A stretch of DNA of 64,000 bases, from NCBI RefSeq assembly GCF_001296025.1, contig NZ_LJHV01000011.1:124001-188000 (forward strand), written 5' to 3'. A program made the position numbers and the translations under genes. Below the pieces are notes generated by a model, which was not told where the DNA came from, searched no databases, and was given only the letters and a program-made list of their open reading frames with translations. Below, one piece after another: positions 44,491 to 53,068 of this stretch. Position 1 is the first letter of the stretch. The number at the start of each line of letters is the position of its first letter. This DNA is from Porphyrobacter sp. AAP60 (GTDB lineage: Bacteria > Pseudomonadota > Alphaproteobacteria > Sphingomonadales > Sphingomonadaceae).

Positions 44491-45230
44491 CCGAGCTTCT
44501 CCATGACTTCGTCGGAGATTTCGTAATTGCCCCACACGGTCTGCACATCGTCATCATCGTCGAGCGCATCGATCAGCTTCATCAGCGTGCCGGCGGTGTC
44601 TTCATCGACATCGACCGTCAGTACCGGCTTCCACGCCAGCTTGACGTTTTCCGCTTCGCCGAGTGTCACCTCGAGCGCGGTCGCGACCCCATGCAGCGCA
44701 TCGTCAGCGGTCCAGATGGTGTGGCCATCTTCGGAGGATTCCACATCATCCGCGCCGGCTTCGATCGCGGCTTCGAGCATCGCTTCCTCGTCGCCAGCCG
44801 AAGCGGGATATTCGATCAACCCGCGCCGTTCGAACCCGTGGCTGACCGACCCTTCGGAGCCAAGGTTCCCGCCGTTTTTGCTGAAGGCGGTGCGCACATT
44901 GGTGGCGGTGCGGTTGCGGTTATCGGTCAGCGCCTCGACAATCAGCGCGACCCCGCCGGGGCCATAGCCTTCGTAGCGGATTTCGGCGTAATCCTCGCCG
45001 CCCGCCATGCTCGCCTTGTCGATTGCCCGCTGGATATTGTCCTTGGGCATCGACTGCGCCTTGGCAGCGTTGACCGCGAGGCGCAGGCGCGGGTTCATGT
45101 CGGGATCGGGCATGCCCATCTTGGCCGCCACGGTAATTTCGCGGCTCAGCTTGGAGAACATAGCCGAGCGTTTCTTGTCCTGCGCACCCTTGCGGTGCAT
45201 GATGTTCTTGAACTTGGAATGGCCTGCCAT
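44487..45230 (-). CDS. yebC: YebC/PmpR family regulatory protein
   Basis: A 247-residue cytoplasmic protein of the widespread YebC family (DNA-binding regulator; some members help ribosomes through difficult sequences). Canonical start [20 protein letters not shown], then [22 protein letters not shown] and [21 protein letters not shown]. The acidic C-terminus has a run of aspartates (DDDDD). Heads the minus-strand yebC-(small frame)-ruvC run; divergent from the CPBP protease gene with about 50 bases between. Confidence 0.95.
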   Translation of the reverse strand: MAGHSKFKNIMHRKGAQDKKRSAMFSKLSREITVAAKMGMPDPDMNPRLRLAVNAAKAQSMPKDNIQRAIDKASMAGGEDYAEIRYEGYGPGGVALIVEALTDNRNRTATNVRTAFSKNGGNLGSEGSVSHGFERRGLIEYPASAGDEEAMLEAAIEAGADDVESSEDGHTIWTADDALHGVATALEVTLGEAENVKLAWKPVLTVDVDEDTAGTLMKLIDALDDDDDVQTVWGNYEISDEVMEKLG

Positions 45231-45280
45231 TGGACGACTTCACCGGAAATGTTGGAAATACAGGCGCGCGCCTTACTCCG

Positions 45281-46021
45281 ATGGGCGCGGACGATGCAAG
45301 GGCGCGTGTGGGCGTAATGGGCCTGCGCGAGCGGTTGGCCGACATCGCCCGCTTTGCCATGCGCCCATCCTATGTGATCCAGCCGATGGCGTGGGGGCGG
45401 CCTGCCGCGCTTGTGCTGCTGGCGTTGTTTGCGCTCGACATGGCTATCGACACCTTGGCTTACGCCCTGATCGGAGCTTGGGACGAAAGCGCCGCATTCC
45501 TGCCCGATCCGATCGAATACGAATCGACTCTGGCCGAAGACTTGATCGATTTCCTGATCTTTGCGCCGATCATGGAAGAACTGGCGTTCCGGGGCTGGCT
45601 GACCGGGCGGTTGGCTGCGCTCAGGTTCGGCGCCTATGGGATGGCGGCGATGGGGTTGCTGACGGCGAGTGTGTTCGCCGCAGCAGAATACACCATGCCG
45701 CTGACGCTGGCGGGGATCGTGCTGGCCTTTGCCGGGATGATCCATTGGCTGTGCACCCGCGATACCGATACGGCCGTCCCTGCGTGGTTCACGCGCCGTT
45801 TTCACTGGTTCGTGTGGGGATCGTCGCTGGCGTTCGGCCTGATCCATCTGGGTAATTACGAACCGCTTACCCACCCGCTCGGTCTGCTGGCGGTGCTGCC
45901 GCAGACCATCGGAGGGCTGCTACTGGCCTATACCCGCACCCGATTGGGGCTGGGCGCAGCGATGGCGCACCATGCGGCCTACAATGCGCTGTTTCTGGCG
46001 AGCGATTACGGCTGGTGGTGA
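45281..46021 (+). CDS. CPBP family intramembrane metalloprotease
   Basis: A 246-residue integral membrane protein with about six helices. Family motifs are EELAFRGW (the Glu-Glu-x-x-x-Arg site), FGLIHLGNY and the late His/Asn site HHAAYNALF. CPBP (Abi/Rce1-like) proteins cleave prenylated or other membrane peptides; substrate unknown. Start uncertain: ATG 45281 is chosen, ATG 45317 would still keep all helices, and TTG 45230 is possible but unlikely. Confidence 0.82.
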   Translation: MGADDARARVGVMGLRERLADIARFAMRPSYVIQPMAWGRPAALVLLALFALDMAIDTLAYALIGAWDESAAFLPDPIEYESTLAEDLIDFLIFAPIMEELAFRGWLTGRLAALRFGAYGMAAMGLLTASVFAAAEYTMPLTLAGIVLAFAGMIHWLCTRDTDTAVPAWFTRRFHWFVWGSSLAFGLIHLGNYEPLTHPLGLLAVLPQTIGGLLLAYTRTRLGLGAAMAHHAAYNALFLASDYGWW

Positions 46022-46025
46022 GGGC

Positions 46026-46373
46026 CTAGGCCTTTACCGCCGTGCCGCTGGCGCTGACCATCAGCATCGATCCGTTGGGGCCGATCACTTCGTAATCGAG
46101 ATCGATGCCCACCACCGCATTGCCGCCCAGCGCTGCGGCTTCGGCCTGCAATTCCTCGATCGCCTGCTTGCGCGCGTCAGCGAGAATCCGTTCATACGAT
46201 CCCGAACGCCCGCCAACGATGTCGCGGATATTGGCAAACATGTCGCGAAAGATGTTGGCCCCAACGATCACCTCGCCAGTGACGATGCCGAGATAATCCT
46301 GGATCGGGCGGCCTTCGATCGTGGGCGTAGTGGTGACAATAACGCCGCGCGCGTCTTTCCAAGGGGATGCCAT
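46026..46373 (-). CDS. YbjQ/DUF74 family protein
   Basis: A 115-residue cytoplasmic protein of the heavy-metal-binding-like YbjQ (DUF74) family: [30 protein letters not shown], then [11 protein letters not shown] and [12 protein letters not shown]. Forms pentameric rings in solved relatives, function unknown. Convergent with the CPBP gene (4-base gap). Confidence 0.9.
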   Translation of the reverse strand: MASPWKDARGVIVTTTPTIEGRPIQDYLGIVTGEVIVGANIFRDMFANIRDIVGGRSGSYERILADARKQAIEELQAEAAALGGNAVVGIDLDYEVIGPNGSMLMVSASGTAVKA

Positions 46374-46450
46374 GGGTGTTCTCCTGCTACTGTGTTAGTA
46401 AGATAACACAGCCGGATGATATTTCAATGACAGGCGCGCGGCCCGGGTGG

Positions 46451-46696
46451 TTACGCCATGCCGAGCGCGTTCTTGTAGGTATCCAGCAGCATGTCCTGTT
46501 CGCTGCGGTCATCGGGCTTCATTTTGCGCAGGCGCACGATCTGGCGCATGATTTTGGGATCGTAACCGACCGCCTTGGCTTCCATGTAAACATCGCGGAT
46601 GTCGTCGGCGATGCCCTTCTTTTCCTCTTCAAGACGCTCGATCCGCTCGATCAGCAGGCGCAGGCGGTCATCGGTTGCGTTTGTATCTTCGCTCAT
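46451..46696 (-). CDS. gapR: Nucleoid-associated protein GapR (DUF2312)
   Basis: An 81-residue helical protein of the DUF2312 family. In Caulobacter, GapR binds over-twisted AT-rich DNA ahead of polymerases and stimulates topoisomerases. Signature RIERLEEEKKGIADDIRDVY, EAKAVGYDPKIMRQIVRLRK, with the tail DMLLDTYKNALGM. Next to DUF1244 and pyruvate kinase genes as in many alphaproteobacteria. Confidence 0.95.
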   Translation of the reverse strand: MSEDTNATDDRLRLLIERIERLEEEKKGIADDIRDVYMEAKAVGYDPKIMRQIVRLRKMKPDDRSEQDMLLDTYKNALGMA

Positions 46697-46776
46697 CGGG
46701 GGTCTCCATCGGGAATCAGAATCGGTTGGCGGGTGCGATAGCCAGCCATGCCGTCCGATAGAACCGCCTGCGAAAA

Positions 46777-47088
46777 TTATTCCTGTGCGTTCTTCGCGAC
46801 ACTCGCTTCCATCCGGGCAAGCTGTTCCTCAGATGCGGTGCTCTGGCGGGTCGCCTTCCATTCGCCGCTCGGCATTCCGTGGATCACTTCGCGCGCCGCC
46901 TCCTTGTCGCCTTCGTAGCCTGCATCGCGGATCCAGTCGGCCAGGCAGTTGCGGCAGAAGCCGGCGAGGCCCATCAATTCGATGTTCTGCGCATCGTGTC
47001 GGTGGCGCAAATGCCGCACCAGCCGGCGGAAAGCGGCGGCAGCCTGAGCATCATCAAGCGAATCGAGCGGATCGGCATTGCTATTCAT
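46777..47088 (-). CDS. DUF1244 domain protein
   Basis: A 103-residue protein of the DUF1244 family, almost entirely helical. Hallmarks are AAFRRLVRHLRHRHDAQNIE, ELMGLAGFCRNCLADWIR with a Cys-x2-Cys pair, and REVIHGMPSGEWK. Function unknown. ATG 47088 is chosen (AAGGA about 10 bases upstream); the frame is open upstream but that part overlaps pyk. Divergent from pyk. Confidence 0.88.
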   Translation of the reverse strand: MNSNADPLDSLDDAQAAAAFRRLVRHLRHRHDAQNIELMGLAGFCRNCLADWIRDAGYEGDKEAAREVIHGMPSGEWKATRQSTASEEQLARMEASVAKNAQE

Positions 47089-47153
47089 CACGGCTTTTCC
47101 TTGAGTTGAAATCCGGCTGTGCCATAGGCCAAGCCAATCAGGGATAGCCACAA

Positions 47154-48626
47154 ATGTCACGACGCGACCAGTCAAGGATCGACCCGCGCGGCCGCAAGGT
47201 CAAAATTCTCGCCACCATCGGCCCCGCCAGCCGCTCGCCCGAGATGCTGGATCGGTTGGTGCGTGCGGGCGCGGATGCCTTCCGCCTCAACATGAGCCAC
47301 GGCGCGCATGCCGATCACGAGGCGGCGATCCACGCGATCCGCGCGCTGGAAAAGCAGTTCGGGCGGCCGATCGCGATCCTCGCCGATTTGCAGGGGCCAA
47401 AGCTGCGTGTCGGCACCTTTGCGCAAGGGCAGGCGGTGATTCGCCATTCAGGCCACTTCGTGCTCGACCGTGACGAGACGCCGGGCGATGAAAACCGCGT
47501 GTGCCTGCCACACCCCGAATTGTTCGGCATTCTGGAACGCGGGCAGCGGTTGCTGATCAATGACGGCAAGATCCGCCTGAAAGTGCTGGAGGCGGATGAT
47601 GCCCGCATCCTGTGCAGCGCCGAGGTAGGCGGGGTGATTTCCGACCGCAAGGGCGTGAACGTTCCTGATGCCGAGGTGCCGATCCCCGCGCTGACTGAAA
47701 AAGACCGCCGCGATCTCGCCTTCGCCACCGAACACGGGGCGGACTGGATCGCGCTCAGCTTCGTGCAGCGGCCAGAGGACATTGCCGAAGCGCGCAAGCT
47801 GATCAGCAACCGCGAGGTGGCGATTTGTGCCAAGATCGAAAAGCCGCAGGCGGTCCACCGCCTGGATGAGATCATCGAACTGGCCGACGGGATCATGGTG
47901 GCGCGCGGCGATCTGGGTGTCGAACTTGAACCTTACGAAGTGCCGCCGCTGCAGAAGCGCATCGTCAATGCCGCGCGCAGGGCGGGCAAGCCGGTGATCG
48001 TGGCGACGCAGATGCTCGAGTCGATGATCGACAGCCCCAGTCCGACCCGCGCCGAAGTCTCCGACGTCGCCAACGCGGTGTATGACGGCGCGGACGCGGT
48101 CATGCTGTCAGCCGAAAGCGCGGCGGGCGCGTGGCCGGAAGAATCGGTCGCCATGATGGACCGGATCGCGGTGCAGGTAGAGCGCGACGAAGGCTACAAG
48201 GCGCGGGTGCGGTTCCTTGAAACCCCGCCCGATGCCACAACCTCCGACGCACTGGCGCATGCCTGCATGACCATTGCCGATACCGTGCCGATCAGCGCGA
48301 TCACCGTGTTCACCGCCAGCGGTTCGACCGCGCGGCGGGTTGCCCGCGAACGGCCGGCCACGCCGATGATGGTGCTCACCCCGTCGGTCCGCACGGCGCG
48401 GCGGGTGGCATTGTTGTGGGGCGCACACGCCGTGACCACCAAGGATATCGGCAGCTTTGAAGAGATGATCGGCAAGGGCCGCCGCATGGCGCTGCGCCAT
48501 GGTTTTGCGCAGGGCGGGGCCAAACTGATCGTGCTGGCAGGAGTGCCGTTTGGCACACCGGGTGCGACCAATCTGCTGCATGTCGTGACTGTCACCGGCG
48601 ACGAGCTTGACAAGCACGGCGGCTGA
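47154..48626 (+). CDS. pyk: Pyruvate kinase
   Basis: A 490-residue glycolytic enzyme converting phosphoenolpyruvate and ADP to pyruvate and ATP. TIM barrel start (KVKILATIGPASRSPEML, ADAFRLNMSHG), B domain insert after LADLQGPKLRVG, the catalytic ICAKIEKPQAV with the active-site Lys, and MVARGDLGVELEP (Mg site), then VATQMLESMI and a C-terminal regulatory domain. Full-length type. Confidence 0.97.
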   Translation: MSRRDQSRIDPRGRKVKILATIGPASRSPEMLDRLVRAGADAFRLNMSHGAHADHEAAIHAIRALEKQFGRPIAILADLQGPKLRVGTFAQGQAVIRHSGHFVLDRDETPGDENRVCLPHPELFGILERGQRLLINDGKIRLKVLEADDARILCSAEVGGVISDRKGVNVPDAEVPIPALTEKDRRDLAFATEHGADWIALSFVQRPEDIAEARKLISNREVAICAKIEKPQAVHRLDEIIELADGIMVARGDLGVELEPYEVPPLQKRIVNAARRAGKPVIVATQMLESMIDSPSPTRAEVSDVANAVYDGADAVMLSAESAAGAWPEESVAMMDRIAVQVERDEGYKARVRFLETPPDATTSDALAHACMTIADTVPISAITVFTASGSTARRVARERPATPMMVLTPSVRTARRVALLWGAHAVTTKDIGSFEEMIGKGRRMALRHGFAQGGAKLIVLAGVPFGTPGATNLLHVVTVTGDELDKHGG

Positions 48627-48702
48627 CAGGGCTGGACGCAGCGCGGCTGCCTGATACCTTGATCCATGTCGCCGAACATCGGTGTGAATGAAGGAGGATG
48701 CC

Positions 48703-49008
48703 ATGAAGCACGCAATTGCTGCTGCAGCGGCCGTCGGGCTGGCTGGATGCGCCACGACGGGGGAAAATGCCGGCCCCGGTCAGACGGGTGCGCCGCCGAT
48801 GGCGATGACCTGCGATGCAGCCCCGGCCCAATACCATATCGGCCACGATGCCACGCAGGCGATGGGCACTGCGGTGCTGAAGGACAGCGGTGCGCGCACC
48901 TTGAGGTGGGGTCCGCCCAATTCGGCCTGGACGATGGATTACCGCGAAGATCGGGTAAACGTCCGCTATGACGCGGGCATGAAAATTATCGAGATAACCT
49001 GCGGATGA
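48703..49008 (+). CDS. I78 family peptidase inhibitor lipoprotein
   Basis: A 101-residue lipoprotein (lipobox VGLAGCAT). The mature part matches the inhibitor I78 family: ending GPPNSAWTMDYREDRVNVRYD and a final TCG. Members inhibit serine peptidases in the envelope. ATG 48703 has AAGGAGG 8 bases upstream; the first ATG at 48688 lies before that site. The stop overlaps the RidA start (ATGA). Confidence 0.87.
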   Translation: MKHAIAAAAAVGLAGCATTGENAGPGQTGAPPMAMTCDAAPAQYHIGHDATQAMGTAVLKDSGARTLRWGPPNSAWTMDYREDRVNVRYDAGMKIIEITCG

Positions 49009-49394
49009 ACGACAAGGCGCGGGCGACTTCGGGTTCGCCTTTCGAGGCGACCTTCGGCTTTGCCCGCGCGGTGCGTCACGGTGATCGCATTATCGTGGCG
49101 GGCACCGGCCCGGTCGAACCTGACGGCACCACCACGCCCGGCGACGCAGCCGCGCAGGCGATCCGGTGTTGCAAGATCATCCTTGCGGCAATTGAAGAAC
49201 TTGGCGGCAGCGCTGGCGATGTCGTGCGCACCCGGATGTTGCTGACCGATCCCGATGATCAGGACGCGGTCGGGGCAGTGCATGCCCGCTTTTTCGGGGT
49301 GGCCCGGCCTGCCTCCACCATGGCCGGCGTCGCATGGCTCGCACGACCTGAATGGCGTGTCGAGATCGAGGCGGAAGCCGTGATTACCCGCTGA
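49005..49394 (+). CDS. RidA/YjgF family protein
   Basis: A 129-residue small cytoplasmic protein of the RidA family, which deaminates reactive enamine/imine intermediates. Motifs: SPFEATFGFARAVRHGDRIIVAGT, QAIRCCKIILAAIEELGG and the final MAGVAWLARPEWRVEIEAEAV with the arginine-glutamate signature. Coupled to the I78 inhibitor gene through the ATGA overlap, an association I cannot explain. Confidence 0.9.
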   Translation: MNDKARATSGSPFEATFGFARAVRHGDRIIVAGTGPVEPDGTTTPGDAAAQAIRCCKIILAAIEELGGSAGDVVRTRMLLTDPDDQDAVGAVHARFFGVARPASTMAGVAWLARPEWRVEIEAEAVITR

Positions 49395-49418
49395 CGGGGC
49401 ATCTGCCTGCGTCCCGGA

Positions 49419-49790
49419 TCAGGCGAAGCACACTACTTCCAGCCTATGCTCCACGAACGCTATCAGAGCATCGCAATCGTCCAGCCCGCTCAGTTCGTCT
49501 GCATCAACCAGCACCTCTGGCTGTCCCGGCCCGCGCGCCAGCAGGATTACGGGCAATGCGAGATCGTCTATGTGAGGCAGGTCACGCATCTCATCGCGGT
49601 AGAGAAACAGCTTTGCGCAACCCAGCGAGTCCAGAAAGTTGCGCCACCCCCGCCGCATCGCAAAGGGGCCGTAGGTGAGCGCACAAAGCGAACAGGGGTA
49701 GGTCGCTGGCGAGATGATTTTATGCACCATGTCACGCAGCGCATTCAGCGGGCCACCATCGGCGTTATAAACGAAAATCAGCGTCGGCAT
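49419..49790 (-). CDS. Small protein of unknown function with Cys-x2-Cys motif
   Basis: A 123-residue cytoplasmic protein. It begins MPTLIFVYNADGGPLNALRD, contains PCSLCALTYG and a WRNFLDSLG segment, and ends in ELSGLDDCDALIAFVEHRLE. I recall this arrangement (VYN-x-n-G, C-x2-C-LTYG) in an uncharacterised family sometimes annotated GTPase, but no GTPase motif is present. ATG 49790 has GGA 7 bases upstream; ATG 49802 adds four residues. Confidence 0.65.
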   Translation of the reverse strand: MPTLIFVYNADGGPLNALRDMVHKIISPATYPCSLCALTYGPFAMRRGWRNFLDSLGCAKLFLYRDEMRDLPHIDDLALPVILLARGPGQPEVLVDADELSGLDDCDALIAFVEHRLEVVCFA

Positions 49791-49928
49791 GCGGCGTTCC
49801 ATGTGGGCAGATACGATCCGGATGGCCCGTTTGGTTTCGCAGCTGGCAGCCGCACTAGCAATATTCCATAGACGATCGGTGCGCGCCGCCCTTTTCCAAC
49901 CCCGCCACACCCGCTAGAGCACGTCGCC

Positions 49929-51074
49929 ATGCAAGGACAATTTCAGCTTACCGACGATCAGCTCGCGATCCAGGAGGTCGCCCAGCGGTTCACCACCGAC
50001 CAGATCACGCCCCATGCGGCGGAATGGGACGAGAAACATATCTTCCCGCGCGATACGATCCAGCGCAGCGCCGAACTCGGCTTTGGCGCAATCTATGTCT
50101 CCGAAGAATCGGGCGGAATCGGATTGGGGCGGCTCGAAGCAGCGCTGATCATGGAGGCGATGGCCTATGGCTGCCCTTCCACCAGCGCCTTCATCTCGAT
50201 CCATAACATGGCCGCATGGATGATCGACCGCTTTGGCGGCGATGCAGTAAAGGCGAAATACCTGCCGCAACTGATCACGATGGAGCACATCGCCAGCTAT
50301 TGCCTGACCGAACCGTCGAGTGGTTCGGACGCCTCGGCGCTGCGCACCACAGCGCGGCGCGACGGCGATCACTTCGTGATCAACGGTACCAAGCAATTCA
50401 TCTCCGGCGCGGGCGCGAACGAGATTTACGCAGTGATGGTGCGCACTGGCGAGGATGGCCCGAAAGGCATTTCCTGCGTGGTGATCGAAAAGGACATGCC
50501 CGGCGTCAGCTTCGGCGCGAACGAGAAGAAGCTTGGCTGGCATTCCCAGCCGACCGCACAGCTGATCCTTGAAGATGTGCGCGTGCCGGTAGAAAACCTC
50601 GTCGGCGGTGAGGGCGAAGGTTTCCGCATTGCGATGATGGGGCTGGATGGCGGGCGGCTGAACATCGGCGCGTGTTCGCTGGGCGGCGCACAACGGTGCC
50701 TTGATGAAGCGATCCAATATACCAAGGATCGCAAGCAGTTCGGCCAAGCCGTCGCCGAATTCCAGAACACCCAGTTCATGCTTGCTGACATGGCCACCGA
50801 TCTGGAGGCGGCGCGCGCGCTGCTTTATCTGGCGGCGGCGAAGGTGACCGATAACGCGCCTGACAAAACGCGTTTCTCCGCCATGGCAAAGCGGCTGGCG
50901 ACCGATAATGGCAGCGCCGTGGTCGACCGCGCGCTGCAATTGTTCGGCGGTTACGGCTATTTGCAGGACTACCCGATCGAACGCTTCTGGCGTGACTTGA
51001 GGGTGCATTCTATCCTTGAAGGCACCAACCAGATCATGCGCATGGTGGTCGGCCGCGACCTGCTGCGACAGTGA
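49929..51074 (+). CDS. Acyl-CoA dehydrogenase (isobutyryl-CoA dehydrogenase type)
   Basis: A 381-residue FAD enzyme oxidising short branched acyl-CoA to the enoyl-CoA, here probably isobutyryl-CoA in valine breakdown. Motifs are YCLTEPSSGSDASALRTTA (FAD site), ISGAGANEIYAVMVRTG, the family arginine segment CLDEAIQYTKDRKQFGQAVAE, and LEGTNQIMRMVVGRDLL with the catalytic Glu near the C-terminus. First gene of the valine-type cluster; followed by the hydrolase gene 20 bases later. Confidence 0.92.
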   Translation: MQGQFQLTDDQLAIQEVAQRFTTDQITPHAAEWDEKHIFPRDTIQRSAELGFGAIYVSEESGGIGLGRLEAALIMEAMAYGCPSTSAFISIHNMAAWMIDRFGGDAVKAKYLPQLITMEHIASYCLTEPSSGSDASALRTTARRDGDHFVINGTKQFISGAGANEIYAVMVRTGEDGPKGISCVVIEKDMPGVSFGANEKKLGWHSQPTAQLILEDVRVPVENLVGGEGEGFRIAMMGLDGGRLNIGACSLGGAQRCLDEAIQYTKDRKQFGQAVAEFQNTQFMLADMATDLEAARALLYLAAAKVTDNAPDKTRFSAMAKRLATDNGSAVVDRALQLFGGYGYLQDYPIERFWRDLRVHSILEGTNQIMRMVVGRDLLRQ

Positions 51075-51094
51075 CGGCGGCCAAGGAAAGCACA

Positions 51095-52150
51095 ATGACT
51101 GACGACGTCCTGATTTCCACCAACGGCCCGATTGGCCATATCAGCCTCAACCGGCCCAAGGCGCTGCATGCGCTCACACTCGACATGTGCCATGCGATGA
51201 GCGCGGCGCTGACCGAATGGGCGCAGGACGACGCCATCAAGGCGGTGATCCTCGATCACAACGAAGGGCGCGGCTTCTGCGCGGGGGGAGACATCGCCTT
51301 CCTACGCGATTCGGCACTGAATGATGACGGCGTGTCGGGCCGCAAGTTCTTCCACGACGAATACCAGCTCAACCACCAGATGTTCAGCTATGCAAAGCCG
51401 ATTGTGGCTTTCATGGATGGTATCACGATGGGCGGCGGCGTGGGCATCTCGCAGCCCGCCAAATACCGTGTGGCGACCGAGAACACCCGGTTCGCCATGC
51501 CGGAAACCGGGATTGGCCTGTTCCCCGATGTCGGCGGCGGTTGGTACTTGTCGCGGTTGGGGCGCAGGCTTGGGCAGTTCCTGGCGCTGACAGGTGCCCG
51601 GCTCGATGGGGCGGAGTGCCTGTGGACGGGTCTCGCCACGCATTACGTGCCGCACGAAATACTCGAAGACATCAAGGCGCGGATCCACGATCACCCGGAC
51701 CGGATCGCCGGCATCCTCAGCGAACCGGTCGGCACCCCGCCCAAGGCGCGGATCGAAGCCAATGCTGACAAGGTTGCGAAGCATTTCGCCTCGGACGCTT
51801 ATGAAGACATCCTCGCCAGCCTCGAAGCGGCTGCGGATGGGGGCGACGATTGGGCGGCGAAGGAACGCGACACCCTTGGCACCAAGAGCCCGCAAACCTG
51901 CAAGGTAGCACTGCGGCAGCTCGCCGAGAGCGCGGTACTGAGCGACTTTGCCGACAATATGCGGATGGAATACCGCATCGCCAGCCGCGTGTTGACCCGC
52001 CCGGACTTTGCCGAAGGCGTGCGCGCGGTGATCACTGACAAGACTGGCGATCCCAAATGGAACCCGGCCTCGCCCGAGGAGGTGACCGAAAATTTGCTCG
52101 ACGCGATCTTCGCGCCCTTGCCCGCTGATGAGGAATGGAAGCCCCTATGA
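51095..52150 (+). CDS. 3-hydroxyisobutyryl-CoA hydrolase (crotonase family)
   Basis: A 351-residue crotonase-fold enzyme; the long C-terminal extension and the DGITMGGGVGIS and GLFPDVGGGWYLSR motifs mark it as 3-hydroxyisobutyryl-CoA hydrolase rather than hydratase. Releases 3-hydroxyisobutyrate for the dehydrogenase encoded downstream. N-terminal HISLNRPKALHALTLDM and GRGFCAGGDIAFLRD are typical. ATG 51095 has AAGGA 7 bases upstream and is preferred to GTG 51071. Overlaps the next gene (ATGA). Confidence 0.92.
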   Translation: MTDDVLISTNGPIGHISLNRPKALHALTLDMCHAMSAALTEWAQDDAIKAVILDHNEGRGFCAGGDIAFLRDSALNDDGVSGRKFFHDEYQLNHQMFSYAKPIVAFMDGITMGGGVGISQPAKYRVATENTRFAMPETGIGLFPDVGGGWYLSRLGRRLGQFLALTGARLDGAECLWTGLATHYVPHEILEDIKARIHDHPDRIAGILSEPVGTPPKARIEANADKVAKHFASDAYEDILASLEAAADGGDDWAAKERDTLGTKSPQTCKVALRQLAESAVLSDFADNMRMEYRIASRVLTRPDFAEGVRAVITDKTGDPKWNPASPEEVTENLLDAIFAPLPADEEWKPL

Positions 52151-52941
52151 CTTACGAAACCATCACCGCTGAAGCCAATGCGCAAGGGCATAGGGGCGTC
52201 ACGCTGCTGACGATCAACCGTCCGCAGGCGTTGAACGCCTTGAATTCCAAGGTGCTGGAGGAGTTGATCCACGCTTTCGCCGCCTATCAGGCGGACGGCT
52301 CGCAGCTTTGCGCGATCTTGACCGGCAGCGGCGACAAGGCGTTTGCCGCCGGGGCCGACATCAAGGAAATGAGCGAGAAAGCGGCCGCCGATTTCTTCCT
52401 CGACGATTTCTTCAGCCCGTGGACGGCCGAGATCGTCAAGAAGACCCGCAAGCCGTGGATCGCGGCGGTCAACGGCTTTGCGCTGGGCGGGGGGTGCGAA
52501 TTGGCGATGATGGCGGATTTCATCATCGCGTCCGACAAGGCGAAATTCGGCCAGCCCGAAATCAAGCTGGGCGTCGCGCCGGGCATGGGCGGATCGCAGC
52601 GGCTGACCCGCGCGATCGGCAAGTCGAAGTCGATGGAAATGTGCCTGACCGGGCGGATGATGGCGGCGGACGAAGCCGAGCGCAGCAATCTCGTCGCCCG
52701 CGTGGTGCCGCATGAGGAGCTGATTGCCGAAACGCTCAAGGCCGCCGCAACTATTGCGGGGATGCCGCCGATGGCCGTGATTGCGAACAAGGAAATGGTG
52801 AATTCGGCGTTTGAAATGACGCTGGATCAAGGGCTGATCGTCGAGCGCCGGATCTTCCAGATCCTCACCGCGAGCGAGGATAAGGCCGAGGGCATGGCCG
52901 CCTTCATTGAAAAGCGGGAAGGGCAGTGGAAGGGGCGGTAG
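52147..52941 (+). CDS. Enoyl-CoA hydratase
   Basis: A 264-residue crotonase-fold hydratase acting on the enoyl-CoA made by the dehydrogenase (methacrylyl-CoA or a fatty-acid intermediate). Motifs are TINRPQALNALNSKVLEEL, FAAGADIKEM (oxyanion hole), ALGGGCELAMMADFIIAS and the catalytic Glu in PEIKLGVAPGMGGSQRL. Overlaps the hydrolase stop by ATGA at 52147-52150. Confidence 0.93.
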   Translation: MTYETITAEANAQGHRGVTLLTINRPQALNALNSKVLEELIHAFAAYQADGSQLCAILTGSGDKAFAAGADIKEMSEKAAADFFLDDFFSPWTAEIVKKTRKPWIAAVNGFALGGGCELAMMADFIIASDKAKFGQPEIKLGVAPGMGGSQRLTRAIGKSKSMEMCLTGRMMAADEAERSNLVARVVPHEELIAETLKAAATIAGMPPMAVIANKEMVNSAFEMTLDQGLIVERRIFQILTASEDKAEGMAAFIEKREGQWKGR

Positions 52942-52953
52942 GCCTGCCAAAAC

Positions 52954-53056
52954 TCGTCATTGCGAGGAACGCAGTGACGGCGCAATCCATGGTACGACAG
53001 ATAGATAACCAAGCGCCATGGATTGCCACGCGACCTTCGGCCGGTCGCGATGATGA
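52954..53056. repeat. Palindromic dispersed repeat (imperfect, about 103 bases)
   Basis: Two arms in inverted orientation: 52954-52992 (TCGTCATTGCGAGGAACGC ... CAATCCATGG) and 53016-53056 (CCATGGATTGCC ... CGCGATGATGA). They match outermost (TCATTGCGA-type against the opposite strand) and innermost (CAATCCATGG/CCATGGATTG) with a 23-base centre. The outer motif is of the GTCATTGCGAGnAGCGAAGC kind I recall as widespread intergenic palindromes in many bacteria. It sits between the hydratase and the dehydrogenase genes, ending 12 bases before the ATG of the latter. Confidence 0.75.
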
Positions 53057-53068
53057 ACGGAGAGTAAC

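Noticed and set aside
49914-51095. A 393-codon minus-strand frame opposite the acyl-CoA dehydrogenase gene
   Set aside because: Antisense shadow of a certain gene with no ribosome site or domain.
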